Of a stretch of DNA of 64,000 nt, positions 18,605-27,014 are shown in pieces; the first letter of the stretch is position 1, and each line of letters begins with the position of its first letter. Origin of the DNA: Myxococcales bacterium (lineage in GTDB: Bacteria > Myxococcota > Polyangia > Nannocystales > Nannocystaceae); assembly GCA_016793465.1 (NCBI GenBank), contig JAEUJW010000048.1:1-64000 (forward strand), read 5' to 3'. The translations under genes and the position numbers were made by a program. Below the pieces are notes generated by a model. The model searched no databases. It was not told where the DNA came from and worked only from the letters and a program-made list of their open reading frames with translations.

Positions 18605-19756
18605 TCAGTTGGGGACGAACTTCGTGCAGGCGGCGTCGACGACGGTCGTGAGGGCCGCGTCGAAGGCCGCGCCGATGGGGTCGTCGCCGTCCTTCTCGCA
18701 CATCGTGCGGAACAGGCCGCGATCGCCGAAGGCGTCGGCGACGTCGCGCAGGACCTTCGAGTCCTTGACCTCGTCGTCGTCGTAGGCGCTGTTGCAGCCG
18801 TCCTCGTCGCCGCCGATGGCGAGGAACACGACCTTGTCGGGGTCACCCTTGGCGGCGACGAGCGCGTCGCGGATCTCGTCGGCGTCGTCGGGGTCGACCA
18901 GGGCCTCGTCCTCGTCGGTGATGGCGACCACGAACAGCACCGCGTCCGGGCGCGAGAACCCGGCGTTGGCGGCGACGCCGGGGTCCAGCGCGCGGGCGGC
19001 GGTCCACGCCGGCTGTTCGTCCTCGTCCTCGTCGTCGCTGCAGGTGTCGGGGATGCTGTTGTAGCCGCCGTTGTCCCCGCCCTTCTCGTCGAGGGCCTCC
19101 TCCTGCGGCGGGAACTGGACCACGCAGGCGAACCGCTGGTCGAGCATGGCGTCGTCGGAGGCCAGCCAGTTGCGGCCGTCGGGGAACTGACAGTCGGTGT
19201 CGTCGGCCCCGAAATTGTGAAAGTTCGGCGGCTTCGGGCAGGCGTTGATGGTCGCGATGTTGAAGTCCTCGATGCCGTCGCCGACCTCAAGGGCGAGGGT
19301 CTCCTGCATGGCCGCGAAGGTCGCGGGCAGGGTCGCCAGCTCGGCGGTCATGGTCTCGGAGGCGTCGACGACCAGGAGCACGTCGACCTTGCTGCACACC
19401 TCGAACGGCGCCGGCAGGTCGGGCGTGCCGGCGCCGGAGGACCCGTCGTCCCCCCCGGTCGAGCCGGACGGGACGTCGGTCGTCGACGTCGAGCCGGCGG
19501 GCGCGTCGGTCGAGGTCGAGCTGTCCGTCGTCGCCGAGGTCGTCGCGCCGTCGCTGGCGCTGATGCTGCCGCTGGTGCCCGCCGAGGCGGCGCCGCCGGG
19601 CGCCGAGCCGCCGGTGGTCGGCAGGCCGTCGGAGGTGTCGGCGGGAGCGGTCGGACCGGCGCCGCCGCTCATCGTCGCGAAGCCGCCGTCGGAGCCGGAG
19701 CCGCTGCTGCAAGCGGCGAGGGTGACGAGCGACAGGAAGAGGCGAGGTCGAGCCAT
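18605..19756 (-). CDS. VWA-like secreted lipoprotein
   Basis: 383 aa. The signal peptide ends in LAAC (Cys16). A Gly/Thr/Ser/Asp-rich linker runs to about residue 120. A von Willebrand factor A-like domain follows: VDVLLVVDASETM supplies the MIDAS DxSxT-like motif (DASET), with later strands DAVLFVVAITDED and DKVVFLAIGGDED, and six or more Cys likely paired in disulfides. It should bind a metal-dependent protein partner at the cell surface. A paralogue in architecture lies at 55051-56091. The start is an ATG with a short basic MARPR segment. Confidence 0.82.
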   Translation of the reverse strand: MARPRLFLSLVTLAACSSGSGSDGGFATMSGGAGPTAPADTSDGLPTTGGSAPGGAASAGTSGSISASDGATTSATTDSSTSTDAPAGSTSTTDVPSGSTGGDDGSSGAGTPDLPAPFEVCSKVDVLLVVDASETMTAELATLPATFAAMQETLALEVGDGIEDFNIATINACPKPPNFHNFGADDTDCQFPDGRNWLASDDAMLDQRFACVVQFPPQEEALDEKGGDNGGYNSIPDTCSDDEDEDEQPAWTAARALDPGVAANAGFSRPDAVLFVVAITDEDEALVDPDDADEIRDALVAAKGDPDKVVFLAIGGDEDGCNSAYDDDEVKDSKVLRDVADAFGDRGLFRTMCEKDGDDPIGAAFDAALTTVVDAACTKFVPN

Positions 19757-19887
19757 GCGCGGGAGGATGGGCGCGGCGTGCCAAGGTGGTGTGACGATTG
19801 CGCGGAAGTTTGTGGCGGACGCGTGAAGTGCGGGTTGGCCGAAATGTCACGCGAAGCGGACCTGAAGCGGACGATGGGGCCCGATTA

Positions 19888-20838
19888 ATGACGCCCATGG
19901 TGAGCCTGCGCGACCGGTTCGACGCGGCGAGGAGCGCGATGTCCCGCGCCTCCGCGCTGGCGCGGGCGCTCGCTCAGGAGGACCTCAACTTCCTGCTGAC
20001 CAACCGGATCCCGCGGCGCGCCGCGACGCACGCGGCGGGCTGGTGGTCGCGGATCGAGAGCCCGCGCCTGACCCGGCTGTCGATCGCCGCGTGGCAAGCT
20101 TTCGGCGGGGACCTGCGGCTCGAGGAGGCCAAAGTGCAGACATTCGACAGTGTGCGCGCGTGTTTCACCCGTGAGCTGCGGCCCGGGGCGAGGCCGATCG
20201 ACCGCGACCCCGCGGTCCTGACCAGCCCGTGCGACGCCGTGGTCGGCGCGTTCGGCCGGCTCTCGGGCATCGACGCCCTGCAGATCAAGGGGTCGCCGTA
20301 TTCGACCCTCGACCTGCTCGGCGACCCGGACCTGGCGGAGCGCCACCGCGACGGTCTGTTCGTGACGCTGCGCCTGCGTTCGTGCATGTATCACCGCTTC
20401 CACGCGCCGTGCGACGGGCGCATGCGCCGGGTGATCTACATCTCCGGAGACACCTGGAACGTCAACCCGATCGCGCTGCGGCGGATCGAGCGGCTGTTCT
20501 GTCGCAACGAGCGCGCGGTGCTCGAGTTCGAGCCGCGAGCAGGAGACCTCGCGCTGACGCTGGTGCCCGTGGCGGCGATCCTGGTGGCGAGCATCCGCGT
20601 GCACGCGATCGGCGACACGTTGCACCTGCGCCGGCGCGGGCCCGACGTGATCGCGTGCGCCGCGAGCTACGAGAAGGGCGACGAACTCGGCTACTTCGAG
20701 AACGGCTCGACGATCGTCGCCTTCATCAAAGGTCCGTACGAGTTTGCGCCGGAGGTCCGCGAGGGCACGACGATCCGCGCCGGCCAGGCGCTGCTGCGGC
20801 GCATCGACCCCCACAACCTGTCCGCGAGGGTGCCATGA
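19888..20838 (+). CDS. Phosphatidylserine decarboxylase-like protein
   Basis: 316 aa from ATG 19888 (ATG 19897 also possible). Family signatures run in order: LTSPCDAVVG, KGSPYSTLDLLG, the HRFHAPCDG catalytic-His region, NERAVLEF, and near the C-terminus FENGSTIVAF. Decarboxylases are made as proenzymes that self-cleave at LGST to create the pyruvoyl group; here the motif reads NGST (Ser274), so cleavage may still occur. There is no clear membrane helix. Its stop overlaps the start of the Mpo1-like gene (ATGA), tying it to a lipid-modifying partner. It could act on phosphatidylserine or a related amino lipid. Confidence 0.85.
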   Translation: MTPMVSLRDRFDAARSAMSRASALARALAQEDLNFLLTNRIPRRAATHAAGWWSRIESPRLTRLSIAAWQAFGGDLRLEEAKVQTFDSVRACFTRELRPGARPIDRDPAVLTSPCDAVVGAFGRLSGIDALQIKGSPYSTLDLLGDPDLAERHRDGLFVTLRLRSCMYHRFHAPCDGRMRRVIYISGDTWNVNPIALRRIERLFCRNERAVLEFEPRAGDLALTLVPVAAILVASIRVHAIGDTLHLRRRGPDVIACAASYEKGDELGYFENGSTIVAFIKGPYEFAPEVREGTTIRAGQALLRRIDPHNLSARVP

Positions 20839-21470
20839 ATACCGCGACCGCCCGTTTGACGTTCCTGGACGAGCTGCGAGAGCAGCGCTGGGACGACCAC
20901 CGCCACTACCACCAGAGTCGGGTCAACCAATCGCTGCACCTGCTGAGCGCGTGCTGCTTCCTCGTCAGCTACGGGCTGATCGCGGTCAGCCCGATCGCGG
21001 CGGCGCTGCTCGGCTGGGTGGTGGCCATGTGGATCCGCCAGATCGGCCACTTCTTCTTCGAGCCGCGCGGGTACGACACGATCAATCACCTCAGCTTCGA
21101 TGAGAAGGAGGCGATCAAGGTCGGGTTCAATCTGCAGCGCAAGGTCGTGCTGCTGGCGGCCTGGCTGGCCATCCCGCTGACGCTGTGGCTGACGCCGTCG
21201 CTGTTCGGCACGATCGCGCCGCACGCGGGGTGGGGCGAGTACCTCGACCGCGTGGGCGTGGCCTGGCTGGTGCTGGCCGCGGTCGGGCTGCTCGGGCGCA
21301 CGATGTGGCTGTGCGCGACCCGCAGCGCGCAGACTGGGGTCGTGTGGCTGACCAAGATCGTCACGGACCCGGTGCACGACATCCTGCTGTACCGCAAGGC
21401 GCCGCTGCGGCTGCTGCGCGGCGAGCGGCTCGACCCGATGACGCACGTCGAGTCCGCCGGGCGGCGCTGA
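20835..21470 (+). CDS. DUF962/Mpo1-like membrane protein
   Basis: 211 aa with four predicted hydrophobic helices. The N-terminal HYHQSRVNQSLHLLS and IRQIGHFFFEPRGYD segments carry His residues in the pattern of the Mpo1/DUF962 family, whose yeast member is an Fe-dependent dioxygenase in alpha-oxidation of 2-hydroxy fatty acids. Myxobacteria make 2-hydroxy and odd-chain fatty acids, so a role in that pathway is plausible inference. It is translationally coupled to the PSD-like gene. It is longer at the C-terminus than typical family members. Confidence 0.65.
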   Translation: MNTATARLTFLDELREQRWDDHRHYHQSRVNQSLHLLSACCFLVSYGLIAVSPIAAALLGWVVAMWIRQIGHFFFEPRGYDTINHLSFDEKEAIKVGFNLQRKVVLLAAWLAIPLTLWLTPSLFGTIAPHAGWGEYLDRVGVAWLVLAAVGLLGRTMWLCATRSAQTGVVWLTKIVTDPVHDILLYRKAPLRLLRGERLDPMTHVESAGRR

Positions 21471-21472
21471 GC

Positions 21473-23128
21473 TCAGCGAGCGAAGGAGGCGACGCGGCGG
21501 ACCGCGGCGGCGAGCAGCTCGCGGGCGGCGCGGCGCTTGATCGCGGCGCCGTTCATGCCGGCGGTCCACCACCAGCCGTCGCCCTCCATGGCCTCGGCGG
21601 CGGCGACGAAGCGATCGGCGATCGCGGCGAAGTCGGCGTCGGACAGGTCGTTGGGGAAGATGAAGCGGCCGCTGCCGATCCACCCGGGGGCGAGGCCGGC
21701 GGCGCGCAGGTAGTACTGGAACATCCAGTGGTAGCGGCCGGGCTGGGTGTAGACGGTGGTCCAGATCGCCGGCATGCCGGCGACGCGCAGCGGCAGGCCG
21801 AGGCGGGCCAGGCGCTCGTTGAGGCGGCGGGCGCGGCCGTCCCACAGCGCGTCGAGGCCGGCGTAGCCGGCGAGCACCGCGGGGTCGTCGAGGTGCACGA
21901 GGAACTCGTGCATCGTCGCCATCACGTATGGGTGAGCGTTGAAGGTGCCGCGGGCGAAGCAGATGTCGGCGGGGCGCTCGTCGCGGAAGCGGCGCATGAG
22001 GTCGCGGCGCCCGCAGACGACGCCGACGGGCAGGCCGCCGCCGAGGCTCTTGCCGTAGGTGACGAGGTCGGCGCGCACGCCGAAGTACTCCTGGGCGCCG
22101 CCGCGGGCCAGGCGGAAGCCGAGGAAGACCTCGTCGAGGATGAGCACGATGCCGCGTTCGCTGCACACGGCGCGCAGGTCGGCGAGCCAGCGGGCGTAGG
22201 CCGCGCGGTCGAGGCCGGCGGTGCGCTCGCCGGTGAGCAGCGTCGAGTCGACCGGCGGGGCCTGGTTGGGGTGCATGGCCTGGATCGGGTTGACGAGCAC
22301 GCAGGCGATATCGTCGCGCGTGCGCAGGACCTCGAGGGTGGTCGGGCTCAGCTCGGCGAGGGTGAGCACGTCGCGCGCGGGCCGGGGGTTGCCGACGCCG
22401 ACCTGCACGCCGTCCCACCAGCCGTGGTAGGCGCCGCAGAAGCGCACGACGCGGGCGCGGCCGGTGTGGTAGCGGGCCAGGCGGACGGCCTGCATGACGG
22501 CCTCGGTGCCCGACATGTGGAACGAGACCTCGTCGAGCCCGGACACGGCGCGCAGGCGGCGGGCGTTGTCGAGGACGATCGGGTGGTAGGCGCCGAGCAC
22601 CGCGCCGAGCTCGCGCGCACGGGCGACGCCGCGGTCGATGCACCGCCTGTAGAACTCGTTGCCGAACAGGTTGACGCCGTAGGAGCCGCCGAGATCGAAG
22701 GCCCAGTTGCCGTCGAGGTCGCGCACGCGGACTCCGTCGGACTCGGCGAGCACGCCGGCGACGGGGAGGTGGGCCCGCACGTGGTCGCGGTACTGGAACG
22801 GCACGCGGTGAGCGGCGACGAACGCGGCGTCGGACACGACGTCGTGGAGGGCCGCGCCGACGGCGAGGGTCCGCGGGGCGCGGGCGCGGAGCTGGCGGGC
22901 GAGGCGGTCGAAGCCGGCGCGGCGGCGCTGGGCGACGTCGTCGGGGGCGTCGTCGGAGGCGAAGAACCGGACCGCGTCGTAGGCGAGCGCGGGCACCAGG
23001 CGGGCGATCCGCAGGGCCGTGCGCGGGTGGCCGGCGAGCCCGGGGTGCTTGGCCCGCGACAGCAGCAGGCGCTGGCGCAGGCGGCGGGTCGGATCGACGA
23101 GGCGGGCGAGGCCGCGGAGGAGGGTCAT
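21473..23128 (-). CDS. Class-III aminotransferase (glutamate-1-semialdehyde aminomutase-like)
   Basis: 551 aa from ATG 23128. PLP-enzyme fold type I: SGTEAVMQAVRLAR, CGAYHGWWDG, LDEVFLGFR and the Schiff-base lysine in TYGKSLGGG (Lys360), then ARGTFNAHPY. The N-terminal 100 residues are an added Arg-rich extension without PLP-fold motifs. It lacks the tight haem-pathway context of HemL and overlaps the PHP-glycosyltransferase gene by ATGA, so it probably transaminates a sugar- or lipid-linked keto compound. Its 3' end is convergent with the Mpo1-like gene, 2 bp apart. Confidence 0.88.
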   Translation of the reverse strand: MTLLRGLARLVDPTRRLRQRLLLSRAKHPGLAGHPRTALRIARLVPALAYDAVRFFASDDAPDDVAQRRRAGFDRLARQLRARAPRTLAVGAALHDVVSDAAFVAAHRVPFQYRDHVRAHLPVAGVLAESDGVRVRDLDGNWAFDLGGSYGVNLFGNEFYRRCIDRGVARARELGAVLGAYHPIVLDNARRLRAVSGLDEVSFHMSGTEAVMQAVRLARYHTGRARVVRFCGAYHGWWDGVQVGVGNPRPARDVLTLAELSPTTLEVLRTRDDIACVLVNPIQAMHPNQAPPVDSTLLTGERTAGLDRAAYARWLADLRAVCSERGIVLILDEVFLGFRLARGGAQEYFGVRADLVTYGKSLGGGLPVGVVCGRRDLMRRFRDERPADICFARGTFNAHPYVMATMHEFLVHLDDPAVLAGYAGLDALWDGRARRLNERLARLGLPLRVAGMPAIWTTVYTQPGRYHWMFQYYLRAAGLAPGWIGSGRFIFPNDLSDADFAAIADRFVAAAEAMEGDGWWWTAGMNGAAIKRRAARELLAAAVRRVASFAR

Positions 23129-25746
23129 GCGCCGACCTCCGAGCGCGGATCGTCGAGGTCGACCTGGCGCGGCACGAGCTCGAAGATCCGCGCGCCGCCG
23201 GCCTGGGCCTGACGCTCCTGGGCGATGCGCCTGCGGTAGGCGTCGGCGTCGAGGATGGCGGTGAAGGGGGCGTCGACGCGGTTGGCGACGGCGAAGGCGC
23301 GGGCGTCGCGAGCCATGCGGGCGCGCAGCTCGGGGTCCAGCAGCCGCTCCATGGCGTCGTGGAGGGCGTGCACGTCGCGACCGGCGACCTTGAGCCCGGT
23401 GAGGCCGTCGCGCATGAGCTCGGCGGGGCCGCCGATGTCGGACACGATCACCGGGACGCCGGAGGCCTGGGCCTCGAGCGGGGCGTTCCCCCAGGTGTCG
23501 GTGGTGCTGGGGAACAGCTTGACGTCGATCGAGGCGAGCGCGCGGGCGAGGTCGTCGCCGGCGAGGAAGCCGGTGAAGGTGACGGGCAGGCCGGCGAGGC
23601 CGCGCGCGAGGGCCTCGCGGTAGGGGCCGTCGCCGATGACGACGAGGTGGACGTCGGGGTGCGCGGCGTGGAGCAGGCGAAACGCCTCGGCGATCAGGTG
23701 GAGGTTCTTCTCGAGGCCGAGGCGGCCGACGTAGGCGAACTTGACGACGGCGTCCTCGCGCTCGAGGCCGAAGCGGCGCCAGAAGCCGGGGGTGCGGAGG
23801 TCGGGGCGGAAGCGGTCGACGTCGACCCAGCGGTCGAGGATGAGGAGCTTGCGGTTGCGCAGGCCGCGGCGGTGGAGCAGGCGGGCGATGAACTGCGAGG
23901 GCACGAGGACCTCGTCGACGGCGTGGTAGAAGACCAGCATGTAGCGCCAGGCGAGGGCCTCGAGGCTGACGTCGCGGGTGTACTGCTCGACGTACTCGGG
24001 GAAGCTGGTGTGGTAGGTGGCCGCGGACTCGATCTGCAGGGTCTTGGCGGCGAGCAGGCCGGCGAGGCCGACGGTGCCGGGGGTGCTGATCTGCAGCTTG
24101 GTGAAGCCGGCCTCCTGGACGTAGCGGAGCAGCTCGAGGAGCGGCGGGATGCGGATCTTCAGGCCGTCGTACTCGGGGAAGTCGAGGTCGACGACCGACG
24201 GGAAGATCTTCAGGCGGCCGGCGGCGAGGAAGCGCTGGACCTCGGGGTCGCGGCTGCGCGCCTCGATCTCCGCGGCGGACAGGCAGGTGACGACGGTGAA
24301 GTCGACGCCGCGGCGGGTGGCCTCGTGCAGCATGCGGCGGATGCTGGTCGAGACGCCGTTGATCTCGAAGAACGTGTCGGTGAACAGGACCAGGCGGCGG
24401 GGCTCGCCGAGGTCGAAGGCCTTGCGCACGTCGCGGGTGATCCGGCAGTCCGAGCTCTGCGAGAGGAAGGCCACGAGATAGGGCAGGGACACGAACAGGT
24501 GCGAGGACAGCAGGGCGACGGCTTGCTTGATCGCGCCGACCCAGCTGCGCCCGAGCGCGGCCCGCAGGTTGGTGGTGTAGCGGGTGAACACGCGGTTCAC
24601 GAGGGTGTTGACGACCAGGAAGATGCGGTCGTCGGTGCCGTCGGTGGCCGCGAGCTTGCGGCGAAACTCCGGGTCGACGAGCAGGGCGAGGATCTCGTCG
24701 TCGAGGATGGACTCGAACGAGCGGCCCTCGCGGGCGGGCAGCAGCGGGCGCAGCCAGCGGTGGGCGAGCGCGCGTACGGCGAGGCCGAGGCGTGTGTGCG
24801 GCGGGTCGTCGTCGGAGAAGGCGATGCGCAGCAGCGACTGCGCGGGGCCCCCGAGGCGCGGGCCGGCGGCGGACCGCTCGCGGCGGGCGTGGCCGTCGTG
24901 GATCAGCTTTAGCAGCGAGTGCGCGAGGGTGACGGGGCCGCCGTGGGCGCCGCCGGGGCGGGTCTCGCGGCGGCGGATCGCCAGCACGAGGTCGTCGGCG
25001 GTCGGACGGGCGCCGTGGTAGGCGAACTCGGTCCAGGTGCGGCCGGGGTGGATGCCGGAGTGATCGTCGGAGCCGCCGACGACGGCCTTGCGCCACGGCA
25101 TGTCACCCTTCGGGGCGATACGGTGGCGCTCGGCCAGGCGCTCGAGGGTGGCGCGGTCGAGGCTGCGGAGCAGCTCCCCGGTCAGGCCGTTGAGCGCCGG
25201 GGTGCGCGCGCCGTTCTGGATCTCCAGGCAGTTGCAGAGCAGCAGCGCCTTCTCGAGGTGGGCGACGGTCAGCGAGCCCTCGCGCCCGTACGGGCGGTTC
25301 TGCGTGCTCATCAGCGGGTGGGTCATGAAGTAGGCGAGGCGGTTGCCGGCGGGCTGGAGGTGCTCCGCGGCGATCTGCGCGTCGAGCCAGGCGACGAGCT
25401 CGTAGACGTTGGCGCGCAGGCGGTCGGCCTCGGCGAACTGGGCCTCGCTGACGTTGGCGACGGTGATGTGGATGTTGCAGCCGTCCTCGGGGAAGGTGGC
25501 TGTCAGCTCGGAGCTGAGGAACACGTCGGGCAGGCCGGCGTCGAGCAGCTCGCGGACCCCGGCGATCGAGTTGTGGTCGGTGAGGGTGACGAGGGCCATG
25601 CCGCGGCGGCGCAGCAGGCGGTAGAGCGCCTTCGGGTCGGAGTAGGACTCGGGGATGGCGAACGCGTTGGCCGCGTAGTAATCGGTCACGTTCGAGGCGT
25701 GGGAGTGCAGGTGGAGGTCGACGCGCGCGAGGAGTTCGTCGGTCAC
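23125..25746 (-). CDS. PHP-domain phosphoesterase fused to a group-1 glycosyltransferase
   Basis: 873 aa. Residues about 5-270 form a PHP metal-dependent phosphoesterase domain: DLHLHSHAS, TLTDHNS, FMTHP, GGSDDHSG. A helical linker of about 150 residues follows. Residues about 430-850 are a GT4-type glycosyltransferase: FTDTF.EINGVSTSI, TYHTSFPEYV, VPSQFIARLL, YVGRLGLEKNL, GDGPYR, and the sugar-nucleotide site FPSTTDTWGNAPLEAQASGVPVI (E..G motif). Fusion of these two in one chain is unusual but resembles 'PHP-GT' proteins of lipid/polysaccharide synthesis. It forms an operon with the aminotransferase downstream. Confidence 0.9.
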   Translation of the reverse strand: MTDELLARVDLHLHSHASNVTDYYAANAFAIPESYSDPKALYRLLRRRGMALVTLTDHNSIAGVRELLDAGLPDVFLSSELTATFPEDGCNIHITVANVSEAQFAEADRLRANVYELVAWLDAQIAAEHLQPAGNRLAYFMTHPLMSTQNRPYGREGSLTVAHLEKALLLCNCLEIQNGARTPALNGLTGELLRSLDRATLERLAERHRIAPKGDMPWRKAVVGGSDDHSGIHPGRTWTEFAYHGARPTADDLVLAIRRRETRPGGAHGGPVTLAHSLLKLIHDGHARRERSAAGPRLGGPAQSLLRIAFSDDDPPHTRLGLAVRALAHRWLRPLLPAREGRSFESILDDEILALLVDPEFRRKLAATDGTDDRIFLVVNTLVNRVFTRYTTNLRAALGRSWVGAIKQAVALLSSHLFVSLPYLVAFLSQSSDCRITRDVRKAFDLGEPRRLVLFTDTFFEINGVSTSIRRMLHEATRRGVDFTVVTCLSAAEIEARSRDPEVQRFLAAGRLKIFPSVVDLDFPEYDGLKIRIPPLLELLRYVQEAGFTKLQISTPGTVGLAGLLAAKTLQIESAATYHTSFPEYVEQYTRDVSLEALAWRYMLVFYHAVDEVLVPSQFIARLLHRRGLRNRKLLILDRWVDVDRFRPDLRTPGFWRRFGLEREDAVVKFAYVGRLGLEKNLHLIAEAFRLLHAAHPDVHLVVIGDGPYREALARGLAGLPVTFTGFLAGDDLARALASIDVKLFPSTTDTWGNAPLEAQASGVPVIVSDIGGPAELMRDGLTGLKVAGRDVHALHDAMERLLDPELRARMARDARAFAVANRVDAPFTAILDADAYRRRIAQERQAQAGGARIFELVPRQVDLDDPRSEVGA

Positions 25747-25890
25747 GCGGCTATTCGATCACCTGTCTGTCGAGGGCAGGCGTCCGGCGGACGACGATCT
25801 CGCAACATGCTCGCCGCGCCGTCGAGGTCGACGACCCCGGACTGACCGAGCAGCAGGCGCCGTCGGTGGCGGTGTCGAGCGCCGCCGCGG

Positions 25891-26142
25891 CGAGCCGCGG
25901 AACGGCTGCGGCCCGCGCTCACCGCCCCGCGCGCAGGCGGCAAGCGCCACATGATCGGCGCGTGGCGCATCGACCTCGACGGCGACACCGCGACCTCGAC
26001 CTCCACGTACTGGGTCGTGAACGCCCGCGCCGGCACCACGATCGTCGCCACCGGCGCCTACGAGGACGTGATCACCCGGAGAGACGGCGCCTGGCGGCTC
26101 CAGCGGCGCGTCCAGACCATCGACCCCTCGTTCACGATGTGA
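25891..26142 (+). pseudogene. C-terminal remnant of a SnoaL/NTF2-like protein
   Basis: The reading frame from 25891 gives a segment matching the second half of SnoaL-like proteins: GGKRHMIGAWRIDLDGDTA, then a strand, G.YEDVI.R.DGAWRLQRR. The N-terminal half (about 80 residues) is absent: upstream codons read as Arg-rich noise and no start is found before ATG 25951. It is therefore a truncated copy. A short 63-aa peptide from ATG 25951 could still be made but would lack half of the barrel. Confidence 0.55.
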
Positions 26143-26199
26143 CCCGCGCCGATTCGAAGTCCGCATGGGCCCCGCCGCCGGCGAACGGCCGGCGACGGC

Positions 26200-26511
26200 T
26201 CAGAACTTGGCCGCAGGCGCGGACCCGGACGGGTCGACGCGCTTGCGCACGACCGCATAGTCCGTCGAGCTCCCGGATCCCATCACCGTGGCGTTCGTCG
26301 CCGAGTTCAGGATCGTCACGCCCTCGCCGCCCATGGCGCACGCCCGCGGTCGGACGATCTCGCGGTACTTCTCCTGAAAGGGGTCCTGGATCCCCGTCTC
26401 GTAGAGGACGACGTGGCCGATGACCTCGTGGCTCCCGCTGCCGGGCGCCAGCTCGTCCATCGTGAAGCTACGAAACTCGAGCTCGCCCCCCGACGGTCGG
26501 CCCGGGACCAT
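26200..26511 (-). CDS. Small hypothetical protein, possibly a truncated exported protein
   Basis: About 103 aa with no signal peptide. The VRPRACAMGG and TDYAVVRKR segments resemble the C-termini of Cys-containing periplasmic/lipoprotein domains of deltaproteobacteria, so the N-terminal export signal may have been lost. An ATG near its middle (MDELAPGSGS) is another possible start. It lies in a stretch rich in gene debris. Weak support overall. Confidence 0.35.
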   Translation of the reverse strand: MVPGRPSGGELEFRSFTMDELAPGSGSHEVIGHVVLYETGIQDPFQEKYREIVRPRACAMGGEGVTILNSATNATVMGSGSSTDYAVVRKRVDPSGSAPAAKF

Positions 26512-26537
26512 CACGGACCCAGCTCGGCGGCGACAGG

Positions 26538-26759
26538 ATGGCGTTCACGGACACGAGTTGTCATGTATGCGACACGCCGCTCGGCGCCTCGCCAGCGTGC
26601 CCCCGGTCCGGGATGCTCCGCTCCTGGGCCGTCTTTCCTTGCTCGTATTGCCCCGCGGAGCAAGCCGTATGCGCGCCGCATTTCGAAGATCGATGCGACG
26701 CGCACATCCTCGAGTGCGTCGCCTGCGGGATGACGTCGACCAGCACGTGTGTCTGCTGA
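26538..26759 (+). CDS. Small Cys-rich protein, possible zinc-binding
   Basis: 73 aa with eleven Cys, including four pairs: CHVC, CSYC, CVAC and CVC. The spacing CxxC ... C ... CxxC ... CxxC suggests two zinc-ribbon or zinc-knuckle-like knots. Two His (APHFED, DAHIL) could also be ligands. The start ATG has a weak ACAGG upstream. It is not a known family to me. It is divergent from the small hypothetical gene at 26200-26511. Confidence 0.45.
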   Translation: MAFTDTSCHVCDTPLGASPACPRSGMLRSWAVFPCSYCPAEQAVCAPHFEDRCDAHILECVACGMTSTSTCVC

Positions 26760-27014
26760 CCGCGTGCGCCACGATGTTTGCGCCGCACCTTCCAGCGACG
26801 GGCGGGCCCGGCTTCCCGGTCGTCAACGCCTGGCAGCAGAGTTACGGCGGCGTCGAAGATTGGGGCAACGGCGACGAGCCCGACACCGGATGTGCGCCCG
26901 CCCCGATCGGTCACGGCGCCGCAGAAGTTCGACCGGCCGGCTTGCCGTCCGGGTAGACACCCCGAAACCTTGGGGGTCTTCTACCGAGATAGGCGCAGGC
27001 ATCGGGAGCCATAG

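Noticed and set aside
25951..26142. A complete small SnoaL-like gene
   Set aside because: Half of the fold is missing and the upstream sequence does not extend it.
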